Source: an uncultured Draconibacterium sp. (GTDB lineage Bacteria > Bacteroidota > Bacteroidia > Bacteroidales > Prolixibacteraceae). Taken from it: a DNA stretch of 64,000 bases. The position numbers were made by a program, and so were the translations under genes. A model generated the notes under the pieces. The model saw nothing but the letters and a program-made list of their open reading frames with translations. It made no database searches and was not told the origin of the DNA. How positions within the stretch are numbered: position 1 is the stretch's first letter; every line of letters begins with the position of its first letter. This document shows, one piece after another, positions 1-8,659 of this stretch. The stretch covers positions 2,046,001-2,110,000 of the forward strand of contig NZ_OY782038.1 in assembly GCF_963677575.1 (NCBI RefSeq), written 5' to 3'.

Positions 1-3000
1 AGTTCAAAGTCGATTAACGGAGCGGTTTATATTGATGATTTTGAGTCGACAAAAACAGCTATTGATATGCGGACCCGCTCGGCGTGGATGCTGGCCAGTA
101 CACCTCAGAACCAGGACAATATGTTCCCTGAAGCCAACCTGAGCAACACGCTCGAGTACGGTATGAACCGAGCAAAACTGGCTTGGTACAACATCGACCC
201 CTTGTTTTTGAGAAACAATTCGCTTACACCGGATCACATTAAGAATGACCAGGAAGGCAGGGACATGCAATCGAATCATTTAGTGCGCGAGGTGTTCGAG
301 CAAGAGATATTTCCGGAGCGTGAATTTACTACCGGCGAGCCAACCAACATCGCAACGCTTGATTTAGCTTTCTATCCTACAGAGCGTGGTCCATACAACT
401 ATGATACAGGAAATTCAAATTACTCAGCAGGGGTAAACCAAGATGGATCATTGCGTGATCCGGAATCGCGATGGGGTGGTATTATGCGCGAAATTCAAAC
501 CAGCGACTTTGAAAATGCCAATATCGAGTATATCGAATTCTGGATGATGGACCCGTTCGTTAACGACAGTATGGGCGACAATACAGGTGGTGATCTTTAT
601 TTCAACCTCGGAGAAATTTCGGAAGATGTATTGAAAGACTCAAGGAAAGCTTTTGAGAACGGCTTGCCAACAACTGCTGAATTAACCAATGTCGACACCA
701 CCATTTGGGGACGCGTTTCAACACAACAATCGCTGGTAAATGCATTCGATAATACCGTAAGTTCACGCCAGTACCAGGATATTGGTTTTGATGGTTTGAA
801 CGATGATGACGAATTTACACATTTCCAACAATACCTACAGGAATTGGAGCTTAAAGTAAACTATGATGCTTACGAGCAGGCTAAGGACGACCCTTCGTCA
901 GATAACTTCCATTATTATCGCGGATCGGATTACGATCAACAGAAACTAGGAATTTTGGAGCGCTACAAACAATACAACGGCCCCGATGGCAACTCGCGAA
1001 CTTCGGAAATGTCGCCTGAAAGTTATCCTACTTCGGCAACTACAATTCCTGATATTGAAGACATTAACGACGACAACACACTAAACGAATACGAACGCTA
1101 TTTCCAGTATAAAATTAGTTTGCGTAAGGAAGACATGCAACTTGGAAGCAACTTTATTGCGGATATAAAACATGTAAAGAATATTCCATTAAAAAATGGT
1201 GAGATCGGCGAAGTTGACTGGTACCAGTTTAAAATTCCGGTAAATGCGCCAGAGTCGGTTATTGGTAATATCAACGACTTTAACTCCATTCGCTTTATGC
1301 GTATGTTCATGCATGGTTTTGCCGATTCTACGGTGCTGCGTTTTGCCACACTAGACCTTGTTCGTGCCGACTGGCGCCGTTACACCGGCGATATCCTGGA
1401 AGACGGAGGGATTCCTTCGCCAGATGCAAGTTTTGATATTTCGGCAGTGAGTATTGAAGAAAATTCAAGCCGCAAACCGGTTAACTACATTTTACCGCCG
1501 GGAGTTTCAAGGGTAATCGACCCTGCCAATCCACAGCTGCGTCAGTTAAACGAGCAGTCGATTGAAATAAAAGTAACTGATTTGGAATGGGGTGACGCAC
1601 GTGCGGCATACAAATCATTGTACATGGATTTCAGAAGGTACAAAACCCTGAAAATGGAAGTACACGCCGAGGAAATCGAAGAATACCCGTTGGAGGATGA
1701 CGAACTCTATTTCTTTATTAGACTGGGATCGGATTACAATTACAACTATTATGAATACGAAGTACCATTAACGCTTACGCCGGAAGGAAATTACAATGGT
1801 GATATTGAAAGCGAACGTTATATTGTTTGGCCCGATCAGAACCGGATTAATATTCCGCTCGAGCTGTTTACCAACCTGAAACTGGAGCGTAACGACGCGA
1901 TGCGAATGGAAGGCTCGAGTATTTCGATGCAGGATATTTTTGAAGGTGCACACACTGGCTGGAACGACGGTAAAAACCGGGTAAAAATAAAAGGTAGCCC
2001 GAACCTGGGCAACGTGGAAGTAATGATGATGGGGGTTCGCAATAAACGAGGACAGGTGAACACCGGACCGAAATCGGTAATTATTTGGGCCAACGAATTA
2101 CGCCTTACCGATTTCGATGATGAAGGTGGCTGGGCTGCCAATGCTCGCGTTTCAACTCGTTTAGCCGACCTGGGTAGCGTGGTGGTTGCCGGACGTAAAC
2201 GTACTGCCGGCTTCGGTAGCATCGATGAAAATATCAATAGCAGGTCGATGGATGATCTGAACGAAATTGATGTGGCAGCATCTATCGACTGGGGACGTTT
2301 CTTCCCTGAAAGAGCCGGTGTTCGTATTCCAATGTACTATGGTTACTCAAACAGTACTGCAACACCAAAATACGATCCGGTAAATCCGGATATTGAATTG
2401 AAAGAATCGTTGTCTCATGCACGAACCAGCAGCGAGAAAGACTCGATAAAAAATATATCGCAGGATGTGATTGAGCGAAAAAGCCTCAACTTTACAAACG
2501 TAAAAATAGAGCCACAGCGCCAGAAAGAGAAAACACATTTGTGGGATCCGGAAAACTTCGCAGTTACCTATTCGTACAACGAAACTTCGAAACGAAACAT
2601 TACGACCGAGTATAACGTGAACAGAACGCACCGTTTTATGTTCTCGTACAACTACAGTAACCGGCCGAAATTGATTCAGCCGTTTAGCAAAGTTCAGTTC
2701 CTGCAAAAGGGGCCTTTAAAATTGATTGGCGACTTTAATTTCTATCCGCTGCCAACACAAATTTCGTATCGTACCGATCTTTTCCGTAAGTACCACGAAC
2801 GTCAATCGAGGAATATTACCAACCCGAACCTGATTTTGCCGGCTACCTACGACAAGGATTTCCTTTGGAACCGTTACCTCGATATCCGTTACGACGTTAC
2901 CCGCTCGTTAAAATTCGATTTCTCATCACGGGGAACCTCGCGCATTGATGAACCCGAAGGCCGGATAAATAAAAACGACGACGATTACGAATGGAAACGC

Positions 3001-5058
3001 GATTCGATACTGACAAACTTGTGGCATTTAGGACGACCAACAGTTTATAACCATAGTTTTAATGCCACTTATCAGGTGCCACTCCGAAGTATTCGTGCAT
3101 TGAACTTTATGAGCGGAACCGTTCGCTACTCGGGAACTTACGAGTGGGCCGCAGGGTCGTTAACAAACGACGATATTAATGTTGGTAATATTATTACCAA
3201 CTCGCGCAACCTTACTCTCACCGGTAACGCCAATTTCCAAACCCTGTTTAACAAGGTGCCTTATTTTAAAGAGGTCGACCAGAAATTCAGGCGGACAGGA
3301 CGTGGCCGTGGCAGCCTAAACAGCCGGAGTACAAGAGGAAGAACGAACCAGCAAGCCGAACCACTGCAACGAAAAAAAGAAGAAACATTTAGCAGCAGTG
3401 CGAAATTTGCAGCCGACCAGGGCCAACAATTTGCCCACAAGCTGAATACCAAAAAAGTAAAAGTATTGGTTACCGGTACAGACGGAAAAACTGTTCCGGG
3501 CCGAACAAATATTATTGATGCCAACACCATTGAGTTTATTCCGTCGGTTGATGTGCAACAGGCAATGCTTACCGTTACCGGAAAACGCGGCGATCAAACA
3601 TTCCTAAAAGACATATTGGATTTAACTACAAGAATGGTAATTGGAGTGCGTACCTTCACTGTAAACTACAGCAAAAACGGAGGTACTGTTTTACCAGGTT
3701 TCCTGCCTGAACCAACGTTGTTTGGAACCGGCAAATTTAGTGGCGATCCCGAATGGGGAACACCAACTATGGATCCGAAACTGGCTCCGGGACTTCCATT
3801 CCTGTTTGGCTGGCAAGACCGAGATTTTGCGATAAAAGCTGCAGAGAACGGCTGGATAACCATCGACTCTACATTAAATCAACCGTTCCAGATTATGGAA
3901 AACGAACGAATTAATTTGCGTGCACTGTGGGAACCTCTCCCCGATTTGCGAATTGACATCAATGCAAATCGCTCCATATCGAAAAATATTACAGAGTTCT
4001 ATAATTACGATACGAACTCTGGAAGTTTTGTGGCCAACAGCTATTCCGAAAGCGGAAACTTTAGTATGTCGACACTCACATTGGGAACTGCCTTCTTCAA
4101 AATTGGAAAAGAAGAAGTAACCAGCTCCGATGCTTTTGAAAACATGAAGGACTACCGCCGTGTAATTGCACATCGTTTGGCACAGCAACGCGGAACAAGT
4201 GGAGGTTATAATCCGAATGATCCGCATGCGAATTATCCGGGATATCCTGACGGATATGGTCCGAACTCGGTTGAGGTTCTTGTTCCGGCGTTCCTTGCGG
4301 CATATCAGAATAAAGATCCTGAAAGTGTATCGTTGAGCATGTTCCCGTCATTGAAATATATACGTCCGAACTGGAGCATTCGTTACGAAGGAATGGTTTC
4401 TCGAATTCCGGGACTGAATCAGGTAATGCGTTCGTTAAATTTCCAACATACCTACCGTTCAACTTACAATGTTGGATCGTATGCTACCAACCTGAACTTT
4501 ATTGCAGGCGAGGATGGCTACACGATGGTACGCGACCTGGCCGATAACTTTGTTCCGGCCTACGATTTTAACACAGTAAGTATTGTTGAAGCTTTCAACC
4601 CGCTGATCAATATCGATATAATGTGGCTGAGCGATCTAACCACCCGCGGTGAGATTAAACGTGCCCGTAACCTGAACTTGTCGCTATCGAACAACCAGCT
4701 TACCGAGATATTGAGCAACGAATATATTTTAGGTGTGGGTTACCGTTTTACACGAATGGATTTGATCATAAAAACAAAGAATTCGCAACAGGCTTACTCG
4801 AACGATTTAAATGTTCGTGCCGATATTTCGTACCGTAAAACAAAAACTATTTTACGCCAGTTAGACGATGCTGCCGACCAGATTACGGCAGGACAAGGTA
4901 ACTTTACTTTAAAAACGTATGCTGATTACCGGTTGAGTGACAAGTTTGAAATGCGTGTGTACTACGATCGTATTATTAACGATCCGTTTACATCGTTGTC
5001 GTACCGTACAACCAATGCGAATTTTGGAGTTAGTTTCCGTTTCACCTTATCGAACTAA
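1..5058 (+). CDS. sprA: SprA, type IX secretion outer-membrane translocon (5' end outside window)
   Basis: This is the C-terminal 1685 codons of SprA (Sov in Porphyromonas), the giant outer-membrane beta-barrel through which type IX secretion cargo leaves the cell. The frame is open from base 1, so the gene begins upstream; the full protein is usually about 2400 residues. Supporting features are the in-frame start YIDDFE near the window edge, repeated long stretches of alternating aromatic/polar residues typical of outer-membrane strands, and a C-terminus ending in an aromatic-rich strand (GVSFRFTLSN). An Arg/Gln-rich low-complexity segment lies around bases 3290-3400. It is followed by the trp leader on the same strand, with no clear terminator of its own. 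Family assignment is by recognition of the sequence; a PorT-like gene at the other end of the window also points to a type IX system. Confidence 0.9.
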   Translation, partial: SSKSINGAVYIDDFESTKTAIDMRTRSAWMLASTPQNQDNMFPEANLSNTLEYGMNRAKLAWYNIDPLFLRNNSLTPDHIKNDQEGRDMQSNHLVREVFEQEIFPEREFTTGEPTNIATLDLAFYPTERGPYNYDTGNSNYSAGVNQDGSLRDPESRWGGIMREIQTSDFENANIEYIEFWMMDPFVNDSMGDNTGGDLYFNLGEISEDVLKDSRKAFENGLPTTAELTNVDTTIWGRVSTQQSLVNAFDNTVSSRQYQDIGFDGLNDDDEFTHFQQYLQELELKVNYDAYEQAKDDPSSDNFHYYRGSDYDQQKLGILERYKQYNGPDGNSRTSEMSPESYPTSATTIPDIEDINDDNTLNEYERYFQYKISLRKEDMQLGSNFIADIKHVKNIPLKNGEIGEVDWYQFKIPVNAPESVIGNINDFNSIRFMRMFMHGFADSTVLRFATLDLVRADWRRYTGDILEDGGIPSPDASFDISAVSIEENSSRKPVNYILPPGVSRVIDPANPQLRQLNEQSIEIKVTDLEWGDARAAYKSLYMDFRRYKTLKMEVHAEEIEEYPLEDDELYFFIRLGSDYNYNYYEYEVPLTLTPEGNYNGDIESERYIVWPDQNRINIPLELFTNLKLERNDAMRMEGSSISMQDIFEGAHTGWNDGKNRVKIKGSPNLGNVEVMMMGVRNKRGQVNTGPKSVIIWANELRLTDFDDEGGWAANARVSTRLADLGSVVVAGRKRTAGFGSIDENINSRSMDDLNEIDVAASIDWGRFFPERAGVRIPMYYGYSNSTATPKYDPVNPDIELKESLSHARTSSEKDSIKNISQDVIERKSLNFTNVKIEPQRQKEKTHLWDPENFAVTYSYNETSKRNITTEYNVNRTHRFMFSYNYSNRPKLIQPFSKVQFLQKGPLKLIGDFNFYPLPTQISYRTDLFRKYHERQSRNITNPNLILPATYDKDFLWNRYLDIRYDVTRSLKFDFSSRGTSRIDEPEGRINKNDDDYEWKRDSILTNLWHLGRPTVYNHSFNATYQVPLRSIRALNFMSGTVRYSGTYEWAAGSLTNDDINVGNIITNSRNLTLTGNANFQTLFNKVPYFKEVDQKFRRTGRGRGSLNSRSTRGRTNQQAEPLQRKKEETFSSSAKFAADQGQQFAHKLNTKKVKVLVTGTDGKTVPGRTNIIDANTIEFIPSVDVQQAMLTVTGKRGDQTFLKDILDLTTRMVIGVRTFTVNYSKNGGTVLPGFLPEPTLFGTGKFSGDPEWGTPTMDPKLAPGLPFLFGWQDRDFAIKAAENGWITIDSTLNQPFQIMENERINLRALWEPLPDLRIDINANRSISKNITEFYNYDTNSGSFVANSYSESGNFSMSTLTLGTAFFKIGKEEVTSSDAFENMKDYRRVIAHRLAQQRGTSGGYNPNDPHANYPGYPDGYGPNSVEVLVPAFLAAYQNKDPESVSLSMFPSLKYIRPNWSIRYEGMVSRIPGLNQVMRSLNFQHTYRSTYNVGSYATNLNFIAGEDGYTMVRDLADNFVPAYDFNTVSIVEAFNPLINIDIMWLSDLTTRGEIKRARNLNLSLSNNQLTEILSNEYILGVGYRFTRMDLIIKTKNSQQAYSNDLNVRADISYRKTKTILRQLDDAADQITAGQGNFTLKTYADYRLSDKFEMRVYYDRIINDPFTSLSYRTTNANFGVSFRFTLSN

Positions 5059-5111
5059 AGTTAAAACAACCTTATTTTGAGAAACCGTTTTTAAAGCTTC
5101 TGCCAACAATA

Positions 5112-5142
5112 TTTTGATATTTCAAAAAAAACTTTTTTCTTG
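5112..5142 (+). promoter_or_regulatory. Weak candidate promoter of the trp leader
   Basis: TTTTG at 5112-5116 is followed after 18 bases by TTTTCTTG at 5135-5142, a two-mismatch fit to the Bacteroidota -7 box TAnnTTTG. Transcription would start near 5149, just ahead of the first leader ATG at 5163. The match is poor, so this is only a positional candidate. Confidence 0.25.
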
Positions 5143-5162
5143 CAGAAGATTAAAATTAAAAA

Positions 5163-5213
5163 ATGCAAAAAATAAATACAATATGGCTTCCGTGGTGGGG
5201 TCTTCTTACGTAA
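5163..5213 (+). CDS. trp leader peptide 1 (16 aa, three Trp)
   Basis: ATG at 5163 opens a 16-codon frame MQKINTIWLPWWGLLT ending in TAA at 5211-5213. Three of sixteen codons are TGG (5184, 5193, 5196). It lies directly upstream of an intrinsic terminator and of trpE, the classic arrangement of a ribosome-mediated attenuator in which stalling at Trp codons senses charged tRNA-Trp. No Shine-Dalgarno is visible, as is usual in Bacteroidota. Bases 5179-5188, including the first Trp codon, pair perfectly with 5228-5237. The function is inferred from composition and position. Confidence 0.8.
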   Translation: MQKINTIWLPWWGLLT

Positions 5214-5262
5214 GTTAGGAGTTAAAGAGCCATATTGGTATTTTTAAAGATATTTCAAAAGG

Positions 5263-5291
5263 CCTGCTTCTAACAAGAAAGCAGGTTTTTT
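5263..5291 (+). terminator. trp attenuator terminator 1
   Basis: A 7-bp stem (5263-5269 with 5279-5285, CCTGCTT/AAGCAGG) with a 9-base loop is followed by six T residues (5286-5291). Bases 5214-5222, directly after the leader stop codon, can pair with 5266-5274 (8 bp plus a G-T end pair, one internal wobble), which would take part of the terminator stem and act as antiterminator. A ribosome waiting at the leader stop codon would cover 5214-5222 and let the terminator form; one stalled at the Trp codons would leave it free. Confidence 0.8.
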
Positions 5292-5307
5292 ATTTAACAA
5301 GATTACA

Positions 5308-5364
5308 ATGACAAGAACAAATAACATTTGGTGGTGGCGTAGCAACTTTTTACAAATATCGTGA
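5308..5364 (+). CDS. trp leader peptide 2 (18 aa, Trp-Trp-Trp)
   Basis: ATG at 5308 opens an 18-codon frame MTRTNNIWWWRSNFLQIS ending in TGA at 5362-5364. Codons 8-10 are three consecutive TGG (5329-5337). It begins 17 bases after the T-tract of the first attenuator and is followed by a second intrinsic terminator, so it looks like a second, independent attenuation module of the same operon. Bases 5335-5341, covering the third Trp codon, can pair with 5373-5379. I did not find a convincing antiterminator for this second module. Confidence 0.8.
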   Translation: MTRTNNIWWWRSNFLQIS

Positions 5365-5395
5365 AGAGAGGATACGTCATTGCATAAATTAAAAG

Positions 5396-5427
5396 CGGCT
5401 CATCGGAATTCACGATGAGCCGTTTTT
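5396..5427 (+). terminator. trp attenuator terminator 2
   Basis: A perfect 10-bp stem (5396-5405 CGGCTCATCG with 5413-5422 CGATGAGCCG), loop GAATTCA, is followed by TTTTT at 5423-5427. It is stronger than the first terminator and lies 60 bases before trpE. Together with the second Trp-rich leader peptide it forms a second attenuator. Confidence 0.85.
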
Positions 5428-5487
5428 AGTTTAAACATCTTACTGACTACAATTTTGAATAGTATTACAAACAAATAAAAAAACAAA

Positions 5488-6897
5488 ATGGAAAAACTCA
5501 ATTTTAAACCGGTCGTACGTAAAATACTTGCCGACACCGTAACTCCGGTAAGCATTTATTTACGACTTCGCACGCTTTATCCAAAGTCGATATTGCTGGA
5601 AAGCTCCGATTACCACGGAGTTGAAAATGCCTACTCGTTCATTGCTTTTAATCCAATTGCGAATTTTAAAGTTACAAACGGCGAGGTTGGTATCGATTTG
5701 CCGGGCAGGGAACAGGAAAAATTCAAAATTTCGCCCGAAAAGAAGTTACACGATGAGTTGGACAACTTCTTTAAAACATTTAATGTTGATTCAGATGAAA
5801 TTGAATTGCCGGCCAACGGATTATTCGGCTACCTGAATTTCGACGCCATTCAACATTTCGAAAGCATTCGTTTTTCATCACCAAAGCCGGAAGAATACCA
5901 AACACCGGAAGTACACTACAGCTTTTATAAATATGTTGTAGCCATCGATCACCACAAAAACCAAATCCACATTGTTGAGAACCTTTTGGAAAATGAAGAG
6001 TCGCAAATGGATTACGTTCATCATTTATTAGTGAACCTGAACTTCTCTACAGCCAGTTTCGATGTGCGTGGCGAAGAAAAATCGAATATCACCGACGAAG
6101 AATACATGCACATGGTAACCAAAGGTAAAGAGCACTGCTACCGTGGCGATGTTTTCCAAATTGTTTTAAGCCGCCAGTTCTCACAGGAATTTGTTGGCGA
6201 CGATTTTAATGTTTACCGGGCACTTCGTTCCATAAATCCATCGCCGTACCTGTTTTACTTCGATTATGGAACTTACAGTATTTTCGGATCGAGTCCGGAA
6301 GCGGAGATCAGAATTAAAGACAACAAAGCATATATTCACCCCATTGCCGGCACTTTTAAACGTACCGGAAATGACGACCAGGACCGGGAGCTGGCAGAAA
6401 AGCTGAGCAAAGATCCAAAAGAAAATGCCGAGCACGTAATGCTGGTAGATCTTGCCCGTAACGATTTAAGTAGAAATGCTGACAATGTAATTGTAGAAAC
6501 TTACCGCGAAGTACAGTTTTTCTCTCATGTTATTCACCTCGTTTCGCAGGTTTCGGGAGAAATTACCGACGATACCAACTTGATAAAAGTATTGGGAGAA
6601 ACCTTCCCGGCCGGAACACTTTCGGGTGCACCAAAGTATAAAGCCATGGAACTGATCGACAAATACGAAAACCAGAATCGTGGTTACTACGGCGGTTGTA
6701 TTGGTTACCTTGGTTTTGACAATTCGGTGAACCATGCGATTATGATTCGCTCGTTTTTGAGTAAAGACAAGAAACTGTATTACCAGGCAGGGGCCGGTAT
6801 TGTTGCCGACTCGCAGGAAGAAAGCGAACTACAAGAAGTGAATAACAAACTGGCTGCATTGAAAAATGCGATTGAAATGGCTAAAGGAATTAATTAA
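5488..6897 (+). CDS. trpE: Anthranilate synthase component I
   Basis: Catalyses chorismate plus ammonia or glutamine to anthranilate, the first committed step to tryptophan, as a complex with TrpG. The 469 residues are normal for the family. The N-terminal LLES motif (residues 36-39) is the hallmark of the tryptophan feedback site; NPSPY (250-254), PIAGT (285-289), DLARNDLSR (321-329) and TFPAGTLSGAPK (372-383) are chorismate-enzyme motifs. It is the first structural gene of trpEGDCFBA, 60 bases after the second attenuator terminator. The LLES motif and the leader together imply both enzyme-level and transcript-level control by tryptophan. TrpE rather than PabB is supported by the operon context. 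Confidence 0.97.
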   Translation: MEKLNFKPVVRKILADTVTPVSIYLRLRTLYPKSILLESSDYHGVENAYSFIAFNPIANFKVTNGEVGIDLPGREQEKFKISPEKKLHDELDNFFKTFNVDSDEIELPANGLFGYLNFDAIQHFESIRFSSPKPEEYQTPEVHYSFYKYVVAIDHHKNQIHIVENLLENEESQMDYVHHLLVNLNFSTASFDVRGEEKSNITDEEYMHMVTKGKEHCYRGDVFQIVLSRQFSQEFVGDDFNVYRALRSINPSPYLFYFDYGTYSIFGSSPEAEIRIKDNKAYIHPIAGTFKRTGNDDQDRELAEKLSKDPKENAEHVMLVDLARNDLSRNADNVIVETYREVQFFSHVIHLVSQVSGEITDDTNLIKVLGETFPAGTLSGAPKYKAMELIDKYENQNRGYYGGCIGYLGFDNSVNHAIMIRSFLSKDKKLYYQAGAGIVADSQEESELQEVNNKLAALKNAIEMAKGIN

Positions 6898-6906
6898 AAA
6901 CTTGAA

Positions 6907-7485
6907 ATGATGAAGATATTAGTTATCGATAATTACGACTCATTTACCTACAACCTGGTACATGCTATAAAAAAGATCTCGGGCCAGCCGGTTGATGTGT
7001 TTCGCAACGATCAGATTGCATTGGAGGAAATTGACAAATACGATAAGATCGTTCTTTCTCCGGGTCCAGGAATTCCGGAAGAAGCAGGTCTTTTACTCGA
7101 CATTATTAAAGCATACGCACCAAAGAAAAGTATGCTCGGCGTTTGTCTGGGGCACCAGGCCATTGGCGAAGCTTTTGGCGGTAAGCTACACAATATGAAC
7201 CGTGTTCTGCACGGAATTGCCACACCGGTTAAACAAACCGAAATAAAATCGCAGTTATTTGAAGGATTGCCTGAATCATTTGATGTGGGGCGTTACCACT
7301 CATGGATCGTGCAGGCTGAGCAACTTCCCGAATGTTTTGAAGTTACCAGCTACGATGAAGACGGCCTGGTAATGTCGATGCAGCACAAAGAATACGATGT
7401 GCAAAGTGTCCAGTTCCACCCGGAATCAGTATTGACACCGCTGGGCGAAAAAATGATCGAGAACTGGTTGTATCCGAACAAATAG
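6907..7485 (+). CDS. trpG: Anthranilate synthase component II, glutamine amidotransferase
   Basis: Hydrolyses glutamine and channels ammonia to TrpE. It is a 192-residue class I amidotransferase with oxyanion motif SPGPG (51-55), nucleophile Cys80 in GVCLGH, and catalytic His171/Glu173 in QFHPES. It lies nine bases after trpE, so the two are certainly co-transcribed and probably translated together. Two adjacent ATG codons (6907 and 6910) could serve as start; the choice changes one residue. It is a stand-alone subunit, not fused to TrpD or TrpE. A role shared with para-aminobenzoate synthesis is possible, since some bacteria use one TrpG for both pathways, but nothing here shows it. Confidence 0.97.
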   Translation: MMKILVIDNYDSFTYNLVHAIKKISGQPVDVFRNDQIALEEIDKYDKIVLSPGPGIPEEAGLLLDIIKAYAPKKSMLGVCLGHQAIGEAFGGKLHNMNRVLHGIATPVKQTEIKSQLFEGLPESFDVGRYHSWIVQAEQLPECFEVTSYDEDGLVMSMQHKEYDVQSVQFHPESVLTPLGEKMIENWLYPNK

Positions 7486-7522
7486 TAAGTCAAATTCAAA
7501 AAAACTCAACTGCTTAAAAAAG

Positions 7523-8518
7523 ATGAAAGAAACATTACAATACCTTTTTGAAGGAAACACCCTCACCCGCAAAGAAGCCAAAGCTGCTTTAACCGGCGTT
7601 GGAAAAGGCCTTTATTCTGAAGCTGAATTTGCTGCATTTCTAACCGTTTTTAAAATGCGTACTTTGCAGTCGGAAGAACTGGGCGGTTTTCGTGATGCGA
7701 TGGTAGAACTCAGTAAAAAAGTTGATCTCTCTGACTACAACGCAATTGATATTGTGGGTACCGGCGGCGACGGTAAAAACACGTTCAACATTTCCACCCT
7801 ATCCTGTTTTATTGTTGCGGGTGCCGGAGTAAATGTTACCAAACACGGGAACTACGCAGCCACATCAACCAGCGGTTCATCGAACGTTTTGGAATTTCTT
7901 GGTTATGAATTCAGCAACGAGATCGACAAATTAAAAAGCGATCTGGAAAAAGGAGGATTTTGCTTTTTACATGCTCCGCTATTCCATCCGGCAATGAAAC
8001 ATATTGCTCCGGTTCGCAGGGCTCTAAAAGTGCCAACCTTCTTTAATATTCTTGGGCCGATGATCAATCCTTCGGAACCAAAATACCAGGTTCTTGGCGT
8101 TAACAACAGTTTAAATTTCGAGCACTACAAGAACGTGTACAAAACAATGGATGTTAACTTTGCCATTGTAAACAGTGTAGATGGTTACGACGAAATTTCG
8201 CTGACAGCCGATACGCACTTTGCCACAAAATCAGAAGACAAACTGGTGTCTCCGTCAGAATTTGGATTGCCACAGGTTGAACCAGAGAAGCTTTTTGGTG
8301 GAGAATCGGTGGAAGATGCTGCAAAAATATTTATCGATGTTCTGAAAGGCAATGGCACTACAGAGCAAACAAATGTTGTTCTTGCAAACGCTGCCGTTGG
8401 TCTGCAAGTAGTTTTCCCGGATAAAACATTGACGGAATGTGTTGAAATGGCGCTCGAATCTTTACTAAGCGGAAATGCGTTGAAGAAGTTGGAAGCAGTA
8501 ACTAACACCGTCTTTTAA
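7523..8518 (+). CDS. trpD: Anthranilate phosphoribosyltransferase
   Basis: Transfers phosphoribose from PRPP to anthranilate. The 331 residues match the normal length. GTGGDG (79-84) is the PRPP-binding glycine motif and KHGN (107-110) is the conserved anthranilate/PRPP-site segment; the usual serine-rich follow-on reads AATSTSGSSNVLEFLG here. It starts 37 bases after trpG. Its last codons and stop lie inside a palindrome (8506-8525) that forms one end of a structured spacer before trpC, so the 3' end of the coding sequence and a folded RNA element overlap. Confidence 0.96.
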   Translation: MKETLQYLFEGNTLTRKEAKAALTGVGKGLYSEAEFAAFLTVFKMRTLQSEELGGFRDAMVELSKKVDLSDYNAIDIVGTGGDGKNTFNISTLSCFIVAGAGVNVTKHGNYAATSTSGSSNVLEFLGYEFSNEIDKLKSDLEKGGFCFLHAPLFHPAMKHIAPVRRALKVPTFFNILGPMINPSEPKYQVLGVNNSLNFEHYKNVYKTMDVNFAIVNSVDGYDEISLTADTHFATKSEDKLVSPSEFGLPQVEPEKLFGGESVEDAAKIFIDVLKGNGTTEQTNVVLANAAVGLQVVFPDKTLTECVEMALESLLSGNALKKLEAVTNTVF

Positions 8519-8647
8519 GGCGGTGATTTTGCCAATATCAATACAAAGAAGAGATTTTAGAAAATTTGTAATTTAAAAATCTACAAATTTTCTAAAATCT
8601 CTGGCGGACTTATAAACACTTTAATAACCGCCCTAAAGGACGGTTCA
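8506..8647. repeat. Nested inverted-repeat element in the trpD-trpC spacer
   Basis: The core is a perfect 21-bp inverted repeat (8550-8570 with 8582-8602) separated by 11 bases. It is flanked by two smaller near-palindromes, one over the trpD stop codon (CACCGTCTT / AAGGCGGTG, 8506-8525) and one before trpC (AACCGCCC / GGACGGTT, about 8626-8645), which are themselves imperfect inverted copies of each other. The spacer is 141 bases, far longer than the other early junctions. It could be a dispersed palindromic element, an RNA-processing site or a partial transcription barrier; there is no strong T-tract on the plus strand, so I do not call it a terminator. Confidence 0.7.
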
Positions 8648-8659
8648 ATAAAAAAGACA

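Noticed and set aside
3261..3597. Antisense ORFs inside sprA
   Set aside because: They are shadows of the long plus-strand frame and show no family features.
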